Shown here piece by piece: positions 38,082 to 45,617 of a stretch of DNA of 64,000 nt. The notes beneath the pieces were generated by a model that worked only from the letters and a program-made list of their open reading frames with translations, ran no database searches and had not been told where the DNA came from. The first letter of the stretch is position 1. Each line of letters starts with the position of its first letter. The position numbers and the translations under genes were made by a program. Source of the stretch: Saprospiraceae bacterium. GTDB lineage: Bacteria; Bacteroidota; Bacteroidia; Chitinophagales; Saprospiraceae. The stretch is from the NCBI GenBank assembly GCA_028280415.1, contig JANQLV010000024.1, positions 1 to 64,000 of the forward strand. The letters run 5' to 3'.

Positions 38082-38105
38082 AAAGAAGCCTGGGATTACC
38101 GCTTC
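38071..38105 (-). terminator. intrinsic terminator ending the structured RNA
   Basis: On the minus strand GAAGC (38101-38105) pairs with GCTTC (38085-38089) around an 11-nt loop, followed directly by a 14-nt tract of T with one A (38071-38084). It is convergent with the FG-GAP gene and has a T-run only for minus-strand transcripts. Confidence 0.8.
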
Positions 38106-38477
38106 GTTGGTAGATAAGCTTTCCGCGCATTATGACCAGGGATTGCTGCCCCCAGCGTTCTCGCGTTATCCACTCTTTCCAGTCGCCCGGTCGGAGTACT
38201 TATCTGATGCCAGATTTATCCGATGATTCGGATATACGTTGTGGTTGATCAGCATCTTAGACTTGGCTTGCATAGTGGTTCTTTCGCCCACGCTTTGCAA
38301 TAAAAGAGGGTTGGTTCCCTCGCCATTAATCAAGCGTTCCCCAAGGCATTGCCCTGAAGCCGGCTTGAAAGAATGTACACTGCCTATGACTGACTTGCGG
38401 CCAGACACAGCCCATATTTTTCAATGGGTTTAGGCAACTACTACACCATAACGCCCGGGACTTTCGCTTTTAACGAG

Positions 38478-38549
38478 TTTAAAGGTGGGAGTCGAACCCA
38501 CGACTTTCTGATTTTCAATTCAGACGCTCTTCCACTGAGCTACTTTAGC
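38478..38549 (-). tRNA. tRNA-like cloverleaf, Phe(GAA)-like, 8-nt anticodon loop
   Basis: Canonical parts: D arm GCTC/GAGC with GG in the loop, anticodon stem TCTGA/TCAGA, 5-nt variable loop, T arm GTGGG/CCCAC with loop TTCGACT. Odd parts: the anticodon loop is ATTGAAAA, eight nucleotides, which reads as a Phe TTGAAAA loop with one extra A. Only five of seven acceptor pairs form (GCTAAAG against CTTTAAA). The 3' strand can instead form a hairpin with the sequence just after it. It is enclosed by a longer 8-bp stem of the structured RNA. Either a decayed tRNA-Phe or a tRNA-like domain of the larger RNA. Confidence 0.55.
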
Positions 38550-39084
38550 GTTTTCGGATATTTGAAAGAAGCGTCCCGGGTAGGCTCCGTAGATTTTCGC
38601 CTACAGAATACCAGGCTCCTTTCTGTGAGTCTCCCAACTCACCGTACTTAAGGATAGCGATCCGTTACCAGACGGCTACCCCGGATACTGAATCCAGCCA
38701 CGTACAAAGTGGATAACTCGGTACGAACCGGTATTCTACAACTTTCTCTATTGGTGTCTCCACCTCAACCCTGCTATCCTTCACAGGGTATACGTTTCCT
38801 TTTGCCTCAGCGGTCGCCCCTGACAAAATGGAAGCCGTACGCTAGTTGCTTGCTTACTCAAACTGTACATGACAGTCTCCAATACAGTTACTTCTGCAAT
38901 TGGATTTATCCCCGTTACCAGGTTTATTTTTCGGAGCAAGCTCCATCGACAGTAAGCTGCCGATTCAACTAAAGAGTAGCAGAACGTTTCTCTGCCTTCC
39001 TCTTAGCTTTATACTTTTGTTTTATCAAAGAACTTTTAGTCGCGATACATCCCGACCGAGTTAAAGTATAACAAAGGTTATTTT

Positions 39085-39162
39085 GAACAATTCAGGGAGT
39101 CGAACCCTGTCCTTTCTGATCATAACAATCAGAACGCTCTCACCCCCAGAGCCTAATTATTC
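39085..39162 (-). tRNA. tRNA-like cloverleaf, Asn(GTT)-like, 9-nt anticodon loop
   Basis: Minus strand, 78 nt. Acceptor GAATAATT/AATTGTTC pairs over 8 bp with one T-G wobble. D stem GCTC/GAGC, T arm CAGGG/CCCTG with loop TTCGACT. The anticodon stem is TCTGA/TCAGA as in many Bacteroidota tRNA-Asn, but the loop is TTGTTATGA (nine nucleotides), like an Asn loop TTGTTAA with two extra bases; the D loop is G-rich (TGGGGGTGA). A normal tRNA could not decode with this loop. Probably repurposed or decaying. Confidence 0.5.
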
Positions 39163-39496
39163 AAAATGATATCATCAAATTCATTGCTTAAGTACACAGA
39201 CTCTTTTTGAATTTGAATTTTGTTATTTGAAATTTATATTCAATTGAAAGGGTCACAGCTTCGGCTCAGCCGCAACCTCCTTTGAGATGGGCTTTTAGAA
39301 CCTTGACGATTCCAATTGGTCGAAGTGTTTGACTAATTTATTTTTGCAAAATGGTGAAATCATTTTTGTAATTTTTGTTAAACACAATAGCTAAAACTAC
39401 TAACAAAGGATAGAAGTTCCCGGGATGTATTTTTTTTATAAAAAAAATATCCAAGCTAGAAAAGATCAGCTTTTAGAAAAATGAAAGCCTTTATGT
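39163..39496. other. gene-free stretch upstream of the structured RNA
   Basis: No ORF. It contains a GC-rich block (39250-39295) with a CGGCT/AGCCG hairpin and, on the minus strand, possible but weak promoter-like words. It may include the true 5' end of the structured RNA. Confidence 0.4.
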
Positions 39497-39549
39497 GGGG
39501 AATGAGGATCAGGATTGAAACATGTTTCAACTATAGAATCCTCATCCCC
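39497..39549 (-). terminator. nested inverted repeat downstream of the T9SS protein gene
   Basis: Outer arms GGGG..ATGAGGAT (39497-39509) and ATCCTCATCCCC (39538-39549) pair with one bulged base; an inner hairpin TTGAAA/TTTCAA (39515-39530) sits in the loop. It lies 59 nt after the stop of the minus-strand gene. The T-tract after it is poor, so its role as terminator is uncertain. Confidence 0.5.
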
Positions 39550-39607
39550 GATATCCCAGTACCTACCTGATAGAAATTTTCAAGAATTAAGCAATGCCTG
39601 TCCAGTA

Positions 39608-40894
39608 CTACTGAATCGTTATTTTTTCAATTAATAATTGTTGATTCCTGCGATCAGTCATTTTGACAAAATAAATCCCTTTTGGTAAAAAGGAGATGTC
39701 CATAGTATTGCTTGATGATCTTACATTTTCAACAAGTAGCACAGTTCCGCTTATATCCAAGATTTCTATTTTTTCTATATCGGCATCCGTTTGAATATTA
39801 ATCACACCCTGGCTTGGATTAGGGAATACTTCCAGCTTAGAAAGTCCATAATTTTTAATCGAAACTATATCTGAATAATCGAAGCGGCCATCGAAATCAA
39901 TCTGCTTGAGGCGATAATAGGTGGTTTGGTAATTCAACTGAGCATTATCGTTAAAGCTATAATATTGAGGAATCGCAGTCGTTCCCATACCTTCAACAAA
40001 GCCAATGCGTCGCCACGATTGACCATCCAGAGATTGTTCTACGGCAAAGCCAAGATTATCCGTTTCTGTTTGCGTCACCCAGTATAATAAATTGTGTTGC
40101 TCATGAGCTTCCACTTTGAATTCGGAAATCTCCACAGGTAAGACTGTGCTGCTGGTTAAGCGAACATGGTCAAAGGCCACATCTTCTGAGGACTGGCTAT
40201 GAAAGAACCGAACACGGATCGACAAAAAAGTAGGGTTTCCCACACTGGTAATGGTATAACTATAGTCCGTAAACACATTGGATAAGGTTGCCCCTCCCAC
40301 ATCCGGCATTCCATCCAGGTCAGTATCCGCTTGATATAGATTCGTTGTAGTATTAGCTACAAAGGCTCCAACAATGGTATACGTTCCGGTATTTACATTC
40401 GCTCCCGCAGGTAAACAATTATTACAGTTAGCTCCGGTGGCAATATCACTATCAAAGGCATATTCAACATATATAACCTCTTCCCCTTCAAAAAGTCCCG
40501 AACTCTCAAATTCAGCAGCAAGCTTTATGGTTACCTCAAATGTATTATTCATACCTACAATTTGCTGGGTAGGAAAAACCATATATGCACTCTCTCCATC
40601 ACCAAGTGGATTTTCCCCCGCATTGGCCTCGTCTACATCACTTCCCGCAATATAGAAGGTTCCGTCTTCGTTGATTGCATTATTACTGGCTGCATCTCTA
40701 AAATTATGATTATTGTTTGCACATTCACCATCAAAAGTTCGTCTATACCAATCCGTACCGCAACCTACAGTAAATTCATTGGATTCATAGCGGCTACCCT
40801 CTCCATCCGTTTCGAAAGATTCTGTAAATGTTTGTCCTGATAAAGAGATCGTACAACATAAAAGGCATATTAGCAAGAAGTAAATTTGATACAT
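39608..40894 (-). CDS. T9SS-secreted protein with a beta-sandwich N-domain
   Basis: 428 residues. Signal peptide ending SLSGQ. Residues about 22-240 form a jelly-roll-like domain (FTESFETDGEGSRYESNEF, TFDGECANNNHNFRDAA, FLSIRVRFFHSQSSEDVAFDHVRL) of the kind often found in surface adhesins or ligand-binding modules. Then comes a linker common to T9SS cargo (LLYWVTQTETDNLGFAVEQS, YYRLKQIDFDGRFDYS) and a type-A sorting domain from about 350 (LEVFPNPSQGVINIQTD, LPKGIYFVKM). Function unknown. A decayed fragment of a similar linker and tail lies at 43.3 kb. Confidence 0.87.
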   Translation of the reverse strand: MYQIYFLLICLLCCTISLSGQTFTESFETDGEGSRYESNEFTVGCGTDWYRRTFDGECANNNHNFRDAASNNAINEDGTFYIAGSDVDEANAGENPLGDGESAYMVFPTQQIVGMNNTFEVTIKLAAEFESSGLFEGEEVIYVEYAFDSDIATGANCNNCLPAGANVNTGTYTIVGAFVANTTTNLYQADTDLDGMPDVGGATLSNVFTDYSYTITSVGNPTFLSIRVRFFHSQSSEDVAFDHVRLTSSTVLPVEISEFKVEAHEQHNLLYWVTQTETDNLGFAVEQSLDGQSWRRIGFVEGMGTTAIPQYYSFNDNAQLNYQTTYYRLKQIDFDGRFDYSDIVSIKNYGLSKLEVFPNPSQGVINIQTDADIEKIEILDISGTVLLVENVRSSSNTMDISFLPKGIYFVKMTDRRNQQLLIEKITIQ

Positions 40895-41181
40895 ATAAGT
40901 ATTTTTTGTTATGAGGAAAATTGTCTGAAGCGGAAATAACTTATTAAAAATTACTTAAATGTATTCGTCTGATAAAAGCTACTCAAATTTTGCATTAAGA
41001 CATTTTTAAGACAAGAACCGAATAGCTCTTTTTTAGCCCCATACAGATTGGACATTAAAGGATTATCTATTTTATAAATCCTTAACAAACAGCAATTTAT
41101 ATCCTAAAATCAATAGGACGTAAATCTCTTAAGTTTTTTGTAAACTGCTAATAAACAAGATGGGTGAAGGGAGAGGAGTCT

Positions 41182-43152
41182 TTAAATGGCGTTCAGATAG
41201 TTCTCCAGACTTTCCCGTCGATCAAGGCCGAATTGCTTGCGAAGTCGATATCTGGCTTTGTGAACACCACTCATAGAGATACCCAAAATCTGAGCAGCGT
41301 CTTTGGGTGAAATATTTAAACGAATCAAAGCACAATGCCTTAGTTCTTTATTCGACAATTTAGGATATAATTCAAAAAGCTTGTCGAAAAAGCCGGGAGA
41401 AATCTGCTCAAAAGACTGTTTAAAATAGTCCCAGTCTTTTGCATTGACATCCTGAAAATGCAGGGTATTTAAAAGTTTTTGAGCTTCTCGATTTTGAGGA
41501 TGCTTTTGGACAAACTCATTGAGTTTTTGAGAAAATTGATGGATAAATTCATCTTTTTGGATAGTCGTAAGAGATAAAAAAGCAACTTCTATATTTTTTT
41601 GCTCCAGAGATGACTGGAGATTTTTCAAATGTTTATTTTGTACCTCAAATTCCAGTTGCAATTGACTTTTCTGCTTTTGGAGCTGCCACCTTTTATACAA
41701 AAAGAAAGAAAGGATTCCTCCAAGAAGCAGGATGATAATTATTCCCAAACCATCTTTTGCAGTATCTTCTACTTCTAGCTCTTCCTGTGCTGTATTTTTC
41801 AGCAGCTTTTCTTGTCTTTGGAGCAGGATACGCGTTACCTCTTTATGACGATCAAGTCCGTAAACGCTATCCTGTGTTTCTTTGTATTCCGTCAGATATA
41901 CCAGGGCTTTTTCCAAATCTCCTTTGGCTTCGTACAGGTTGGCCAAATGCCCGGCAGTACTTGACAAATCCTTTACCTGCCCGATTTCCGTCCAAAGTGC
42001 ATATGCTTTAAGCAAGTATTTTTCAGCTTTTTCCAATTCGTTTTGTTTCAAATAGTTTTCCCCTAAATGCATATAGCGATGAGCAATTCCGGGAGGTTTA
42101 TTTAACAAGGAATCATTTTCTAAAGCCCGAAAAAGCATTTTTTCAGCAGTTTCAAAATCCCCTCTTTTCTCATGTACGTCAGCAATATTACTCAATATAT
42201 TGCCTATTGATTTTACCTTAGCCTGTTGATAATAATCAAGCGCTTTTTCATAATTCTCTACCGCTTCATCATATTCTTCCAGCCGAAAATGAACGATCCC
42301 CAGGTTATTGGAGAGTATTCCCAGGGTTTTAACATTGCCTTCTTGTTCATTGAGTCGTATAGCATCCAGAATTACTTCTTTAGCTTCTTCATACATTCCT
42401 ACCCTTTTCAGGACCAAACCAATCTCACTCAGGATATTAGCGATGAGCGCCTGACTATTCGTAGCCTGGTATAAATCAAGAGCCAGGAAAAATTGCTCTA
42501 AAGCTTTTGGATGATCCCCGGTAAGGGAGTTGATGCTCCCGGCATTTTTAAGGTTGTTGGCCCAGATAATGGTATCCTTGTTCTCTTCTCCATACTCAAT
42601 TAATTTATCATAAAAAATTAATGCCTTTTCATAATCTCCCTGTAGGAAATAGATACTGCCAATATTACCTTCGATTATTAGCATAGAACCGGTATCTGCC
42701 AGGATTCGAGCGATTTCTATCGCTTTATTCAGATAATTCAGTGCCTCTTCATATTGAGCCTGATTCATCATATTAATGCCTTTCACATTCCATCCTTTGG
42801 AAATATATTTTGCATTATCCAGCTTTTGATGAATTTTCACACAGTCGTCCGCATATTGATTGGAAACTTCATAGTCTCCTTTAATAGAATAGATAACACT
42901 CAAATGATAAGTAGCCAAGCCTTCTCCCTTGGTATATTCGAGAGCTCTCGCTAATTGAAATCCATCTTCCGCAAATTGCCTGGCCGTTTCATTTTTAGAG
43001 AACTTTAAAGTCCAACTCAGCCGGTTTAGAAGGTCCACCTTTTCTATCCCTTTAAGCTGAGGCAAAATCTGAATCAGACTATCGGTATTATTGAAAGCCA
43101 ATAAACCTGATGAGGTAAAAAAACAAAAGATGAACGCTTTCCAGAATTGCAT
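41182..43152 (-). CDS. TPR sensor protein with LuxR-type helix-turn-helix
   Basis: 656 residues. Signal peptide, then about ten TPR repeats between residues 60 and 420 (ALNYLNKAIEIARILADTG, ALIFYDKLIEYGEENKD, AVENYEKALDYYQQAK). A transmembrane helix (LGIIIILLLGGILSFFLY) near 475 is followed by a coiled coil and a C-terminal GerE/LuxR-like helix-turn-helix (LSNKELRHCALIRLNISPKDAAQILGISMSGVHKARYRLRKQF). This is a common Bacteroidota one-component sensor in which the periplasmic TPR part senses and the cytoplasmic part binds DNA. Target genes unknown. Confidence 0.92.
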   Translation of the reverse strand: MQFWKAFIFCFFTSSGLLAFNNTDSLIQILPQLKGIEKVDLLNRLSWTLKFSKNETARQFAEDGFQLARALEYTKGEGLATYHLSVIYSIKGDYEVSNQYADDCVKIHQKLDNAKYISKGWNVKGINMMNQAQYEEALNYLNKAIEIARILADTGSMLIIEGNIGSIYFLQGDYEKALIFYDKLIEYGEENKDTIIWANNLKNAGSINSLTGDHPKALEQFFLALDLYQATNSQALIANILSEIGLVLKRVGMYEEAKEVILDAIRLNEQEGNVKTLGILSNNLGIVHFRLEEYDEAVENYEKALDYYQQAKVKSIGNILSNIADVHEKRGDFETAEKMLFRALENDSLLNKPPGIAHRYMHLGENYLKQNELEKAEKYLLKAYALWTEIGQVKDLSSTAGHLANLYEAKGDLEKALVYLTEYKETQDSVYGLDRHKEVTRILLQRQEKLLKNTAQEELEVEDTAKDGLGIIIILLLGGILSFFLYKRWQLQKQKSQLQLEFEVQNKHLKNLQSSLEQKNIEVAFLSLTTIQKDEFIHQFSQKLNEFVQKHPQNREAQKLLNTLHFQDVNAKDWDYFKQSFEQISPGFFDKLFELYPKLSNKELRHCALIRLNISPKDAAQILGISMSGVHKARYRLRKQFGLDRRESLENYLNAI

Positions 43153-43287
43153 ATAATCAATGGTAATTAAACTTCACTCTTTTCAAAAAGCTAACTTATC
43201 CAAAACAATTTACAGCTTTAAATTAATATGTTTAATAAATGGCTTGATGGATTTTCAAATGATATACCTTATAATCAACGTAAGCAT

Positions 43288-43675
43288 TTAATCCTTCACT
43301 AATTTCTTAATTATAGCAAAGCCATTTTGATCCATAACTTTTATCAAATAAATTCCTTTGGGTAAATCTGCCACAGAGATATTTGTAAAAGCAGTTCTAA
43401 GTTGATAGCTTCTTATCAATGTACCATTTACATTAAGAAGATCCAGCCGACCACTTTCAATATTTGAAATAAGGGAGACCAGGTTTTGAGCTGGATTCGG
43501 AATCAGGTTCAAACGGTATAAAGATTGGTTTTCAATTAGAATGACATTAGAATAATCAAAGCGTCCATCCGTATCAACTTGTTTTAACCGGTAATAATTT
43601 GCCCCGGCAAGTGGTGTATCATCCCTAAAGGTATCGTGACTGGTATCCAGTCTGAATACTGTTCATCCGTCCGTC
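43288..43675 (-). pseudogene. remnant of a T9SS-secreted protein (linker plus sorting domain)
   Basis: The open part encodes IPNPAQNLVSLISN..LPKGIYLIKVMDQNG, a T9SS sorting domain. Reading on upstream in the same frame gives YYRLKQVDTDGRFDYSNV, the typical linker before such domains, and then a TGA stop near 43655, with no signal peptide or start. The intact counterpart is seen at 39.6-40.9 kb. This is most simply the 3' end of a gene whose 5' part has been lost. Confidence 0.65.
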
Positions 43676-43704
43676 CAGTAAGATATTTTATGAATAAGTG
43701 AAAA

Positions 43705-44679
43705 CTATATTTTCAAAATCACTTTTCCTTTCACTTCTCGCTTGGCAATCATATTTAAAGCCTTACTCACTTCCTCCAGTTGTAATGTAGCATGAATACG
43801 CGGATTAATTTTTCCTTCTGCCTGCCATTGTACTAGTTGCATGGTATTCGCCATATTTTCATTCGGAAAAGTCATCGCAAATTTCCCCCAGAAGACCCCT
43901 ACGATCTGGCTCCCTTTTAGCAAAGGCAAATTAAGTGGTATCTTAGGAATCTCTCCTGCGGCAAAGCCCACTACCAAATGGCGACCTTTCCAGGCAGTAG
44001 AACGAAAAGCGGGTTCGGAATACGGTCCCCCTACCGGATCGTATACAACATCTACTCCCTTGCCATCGGTAATCGCTTTGATTCTGGCACGGAAATCCTC
44101 CGTTCGATAATTGATGGTTTCACTGGCACCGTAGGCTTTGCAGATTTCCAGTTTTTCATCCGTCGAAGCAGCTGCAATTACCTGAGCCCCCATGAGTTTA
44201 CCCAGTTCGACAGCAGCCAGTCCCACTCCACCAGCGGCTCCCAAGACCAGCAAACGCTCCCCTTCCCGGAGTTGAGCCCGGTCTTTCAAAGCATGGTAGG
44301 AAGTTCCATAAGTCATTAAAAAAGAAGCAGCCAGCTCAAAACCCATTCCCGGTGGTTTGGGGAAACAATTGTGTTTGGGAACAAGTACCTGTTCTGCGAA
44401 TCCACCAAAGGGAACCATTCCAAAAACTTCGTCTCCCGGTTTTAGATGTTTCACATTATCTCCCACCGCTTCTACAATTCCTGCAATATCACTTCCGGGG
44501 GTAAAAGGACATTCGGGCTTAAACTGATACAAACCCCGGATGATCAAGGTGTCCGGAAAATTGACACTACAGGCTTTGACCCGAACCAACACATCATTGG
44601 GTCCAGGACTTAAATCAGCGATTTCTTCGATTACTAAATCTTCGGGTGGCCCATATTTCTTACAAATTACTGCTTTCAT
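43705..44679 (-). CDS. NADPH:quinone oxidoreductase-like zinc-free MDR protein
   Basis: 324 residues. Medium-chain dehydrogenase/reductase fold: VRVKACSVNFPDTLIIRGLYQ, PFTPGSDIAGIVEAVG, cofactor motif LGAAGGVGLAAVELGKLMGA, YDPVGGPYSEPAFR, and GKVILKI at the end. The catalytic zinc ligands of alcohol dehydrogenases are absent, which fits the quinone reductase branch (NADPH-dependent reduction of quinones or enones). Cytoplasmic. Stand-alone gene. Confidence 0.9.
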   Translation of the reverse strand: MKAVICKKYGPPEDLVIEEIADLSPGPNDVLVRVKACSVNFPDTLIIRGLYQFKPECPFTPGSDIAGIVEAVGDNVKHLKPGDEVFGMVPFGGFAEQVLVPKHNCFPKPPGMGFELAASFLMTYGTSYHALKDRAQLREGERLLVLGAAGGVGLAAVELGKLMGAQVIAAASTDEKLEICKAYGASETINYRTEDFRARIKAITDGKGVDVVYDPVGGPYSEPAFRSTAWKGRHLVVGFAAGEIPKIPLNLPLLKGSQIVGVFWGKFAMTFPNENMANTMQLVQWQAEGKINPRIHATLQLEEVSKALNMIAKREVKGKVILKI

Positions 44680-44738
44680 TTTTTATGCTTTTAAGGTAAA
44701 TGGGTAAATAGGTTGACAGGATGTTTTATATGTAGATA

Positions 44739-45617
44739 CTAGACATGGCCTCTGGTCCACTGATACAAATGGGTGATGCCAGCCAGGTTAAGTAGTTTGA
44801 TTAAAATTCTTAAAATAATAAAAATCTGCCCGATTAGGAATAGTAAAGCAATACTACTCATAGTATCTGGTATAATCCGATCACTAATTTGCCAATACAC
44901 TAAAAACACCAGCCCCAATGTCAGCATATTTAAAAGGTATAGCGAAAAGAAGCTTCTGAAATTTTGGAATACTTTTTTAAAGCTTCCCCAAAATGTCGAA
45001 GTGAGCCACTTGGGATCACAATGAACAAGTTCGATTTTGGCATAATCCTGTACTAGGGTAAGCGTTGTAAAACAAAGAAGGTAGATCGGGGCAACAACAA
45101 AAAACGCATTAAGTAATTGTTCTTCGCTTTCCAGTTTAAAGGGGTTTAGTCCATTAGTCATCGTAGAAAAGATGCTCAAAAACAGCACGAATAGAACTAC
45201 ATGCGAGCTAAGAAAATATACAGTTAGACGAACCAGGCGCCAAAAATATTTTGATGCACCCTGCCAGAATAATTTTAAGCTAAAGCGCTCCGGATTATTT
45301 TTAAAAATAGTCAAAATTCCTCCCATGAGAAAAATCGAAATGATCAGATACAAAATAACAAACCAGATCGCCTGATCCAGTATTGCATTGATCTGATCGC
45401 CAAAAACCTGTTTCATCTCGCTCCAAAAAGTATAATCGAAGCCGGGAACACTACGTTCCAAAGACATTGAACGGCCAACGGATTGTCCCAGAAAACCAGA
45501 AACCGGAAATGCTGAAAGCAGAGCCAGTATAAAATTAACCAGATATAATATTAGCGTCATTCGTTTGTAACGAATGGCTGAAGACCACCCTTTAAAGTAC
45601 GCTTTTAAAGATTTCAT
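44739..45617 (-). CDS. multi-pass membrane protein, unknown
   Basis: 292 residues with six hydrophobic helices (LILYLVNFILALLSAFPVSG, WFVILYLIISIFLMGGILTIF, LSSHVVLFVLFLSIF, FFVVAPIYLLCFTTLTLV, LYLLNMLTLGLVFLVYW, IALLFLIGQIFIILRILIKLL). No family recognised. Its start overlaps the stop of the M1 metallopeptidase gene by 4 nt, so the two are translationally coupled and probably work together. Confidence 0.8.
   Translation of the reverse strand: MKSLKAYFKGWSSAIRYKRMTLILYLVNFILALLSAFPVSGFLGQSVGRSMSLERSVPGFDYTFWSEMKQVFGDQINAILDQAIWFVILYLIISIFLMGGILTIFKNNPERFSLKLFWQGASKYFWRLVRLTVYFLSSHVVLFVLFLSIFSTMTNGLNPFKLESEEQLLNAFFVVAPIYLLCFTTLTLVQDYAKIELVHCDPKWLTSTFWGSFKKVFQNFRSFFSLYLLNMLTLGLVFLVYWQISDRIIPDTMSSIALLFLIGQIFIILRILIKLLNLAGITHLYQWTRGHV

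Larger units (their letters stand above)
38071..39165 (-). ncRNA. large structured RNA of unknown class, with embedded tRNA-like domains
   Basis: About 1.1 kb with no credible ORF on either strand. Minus-strand hairpins by plus coordinates: 38112-38118/38199-38205 (7 bp), 38290-38295/38332-38337 enclosing 38306-38321, 38381-38386/38431-38436 enclosing 38411-38428, 38625-38642 (6 bp, 6-nt loop), 38719-38730, 38768-38789 and 38862-38876. An 8-bp stem (38454-38461 with 38573-38580) encloses the 38478-38549 tRNA-like cloverleaf. The minus strand ends in an intrinsic terminator. Base composition is richer in G+C than the flanks. I find no tmRNA, RNase P, SRP, group I or group II signature. The overall style recalls ornate large RNAs such as GOLLD and ROOL, which often sit near tRNAs, but I cannot match a consensus. 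The 5' end is not defined. Confidence 0.6.

Noticed and set aside
38424-38972. Open frames of 60-90 codons on both strands inside the 38-39 kb block
   Set aside because: They overlap tRNA-like elements and stable hairpins, have no signal peptide or recognisable motif, and their composition differs from the real genes.
38071-39165. tmRNA, RNase P RNA, SRP RNA or group I/II intron as explanation
   Set aside because: None of the conserved core words of these RNAs could be found on the minus strand; a formal covariance search would decide.
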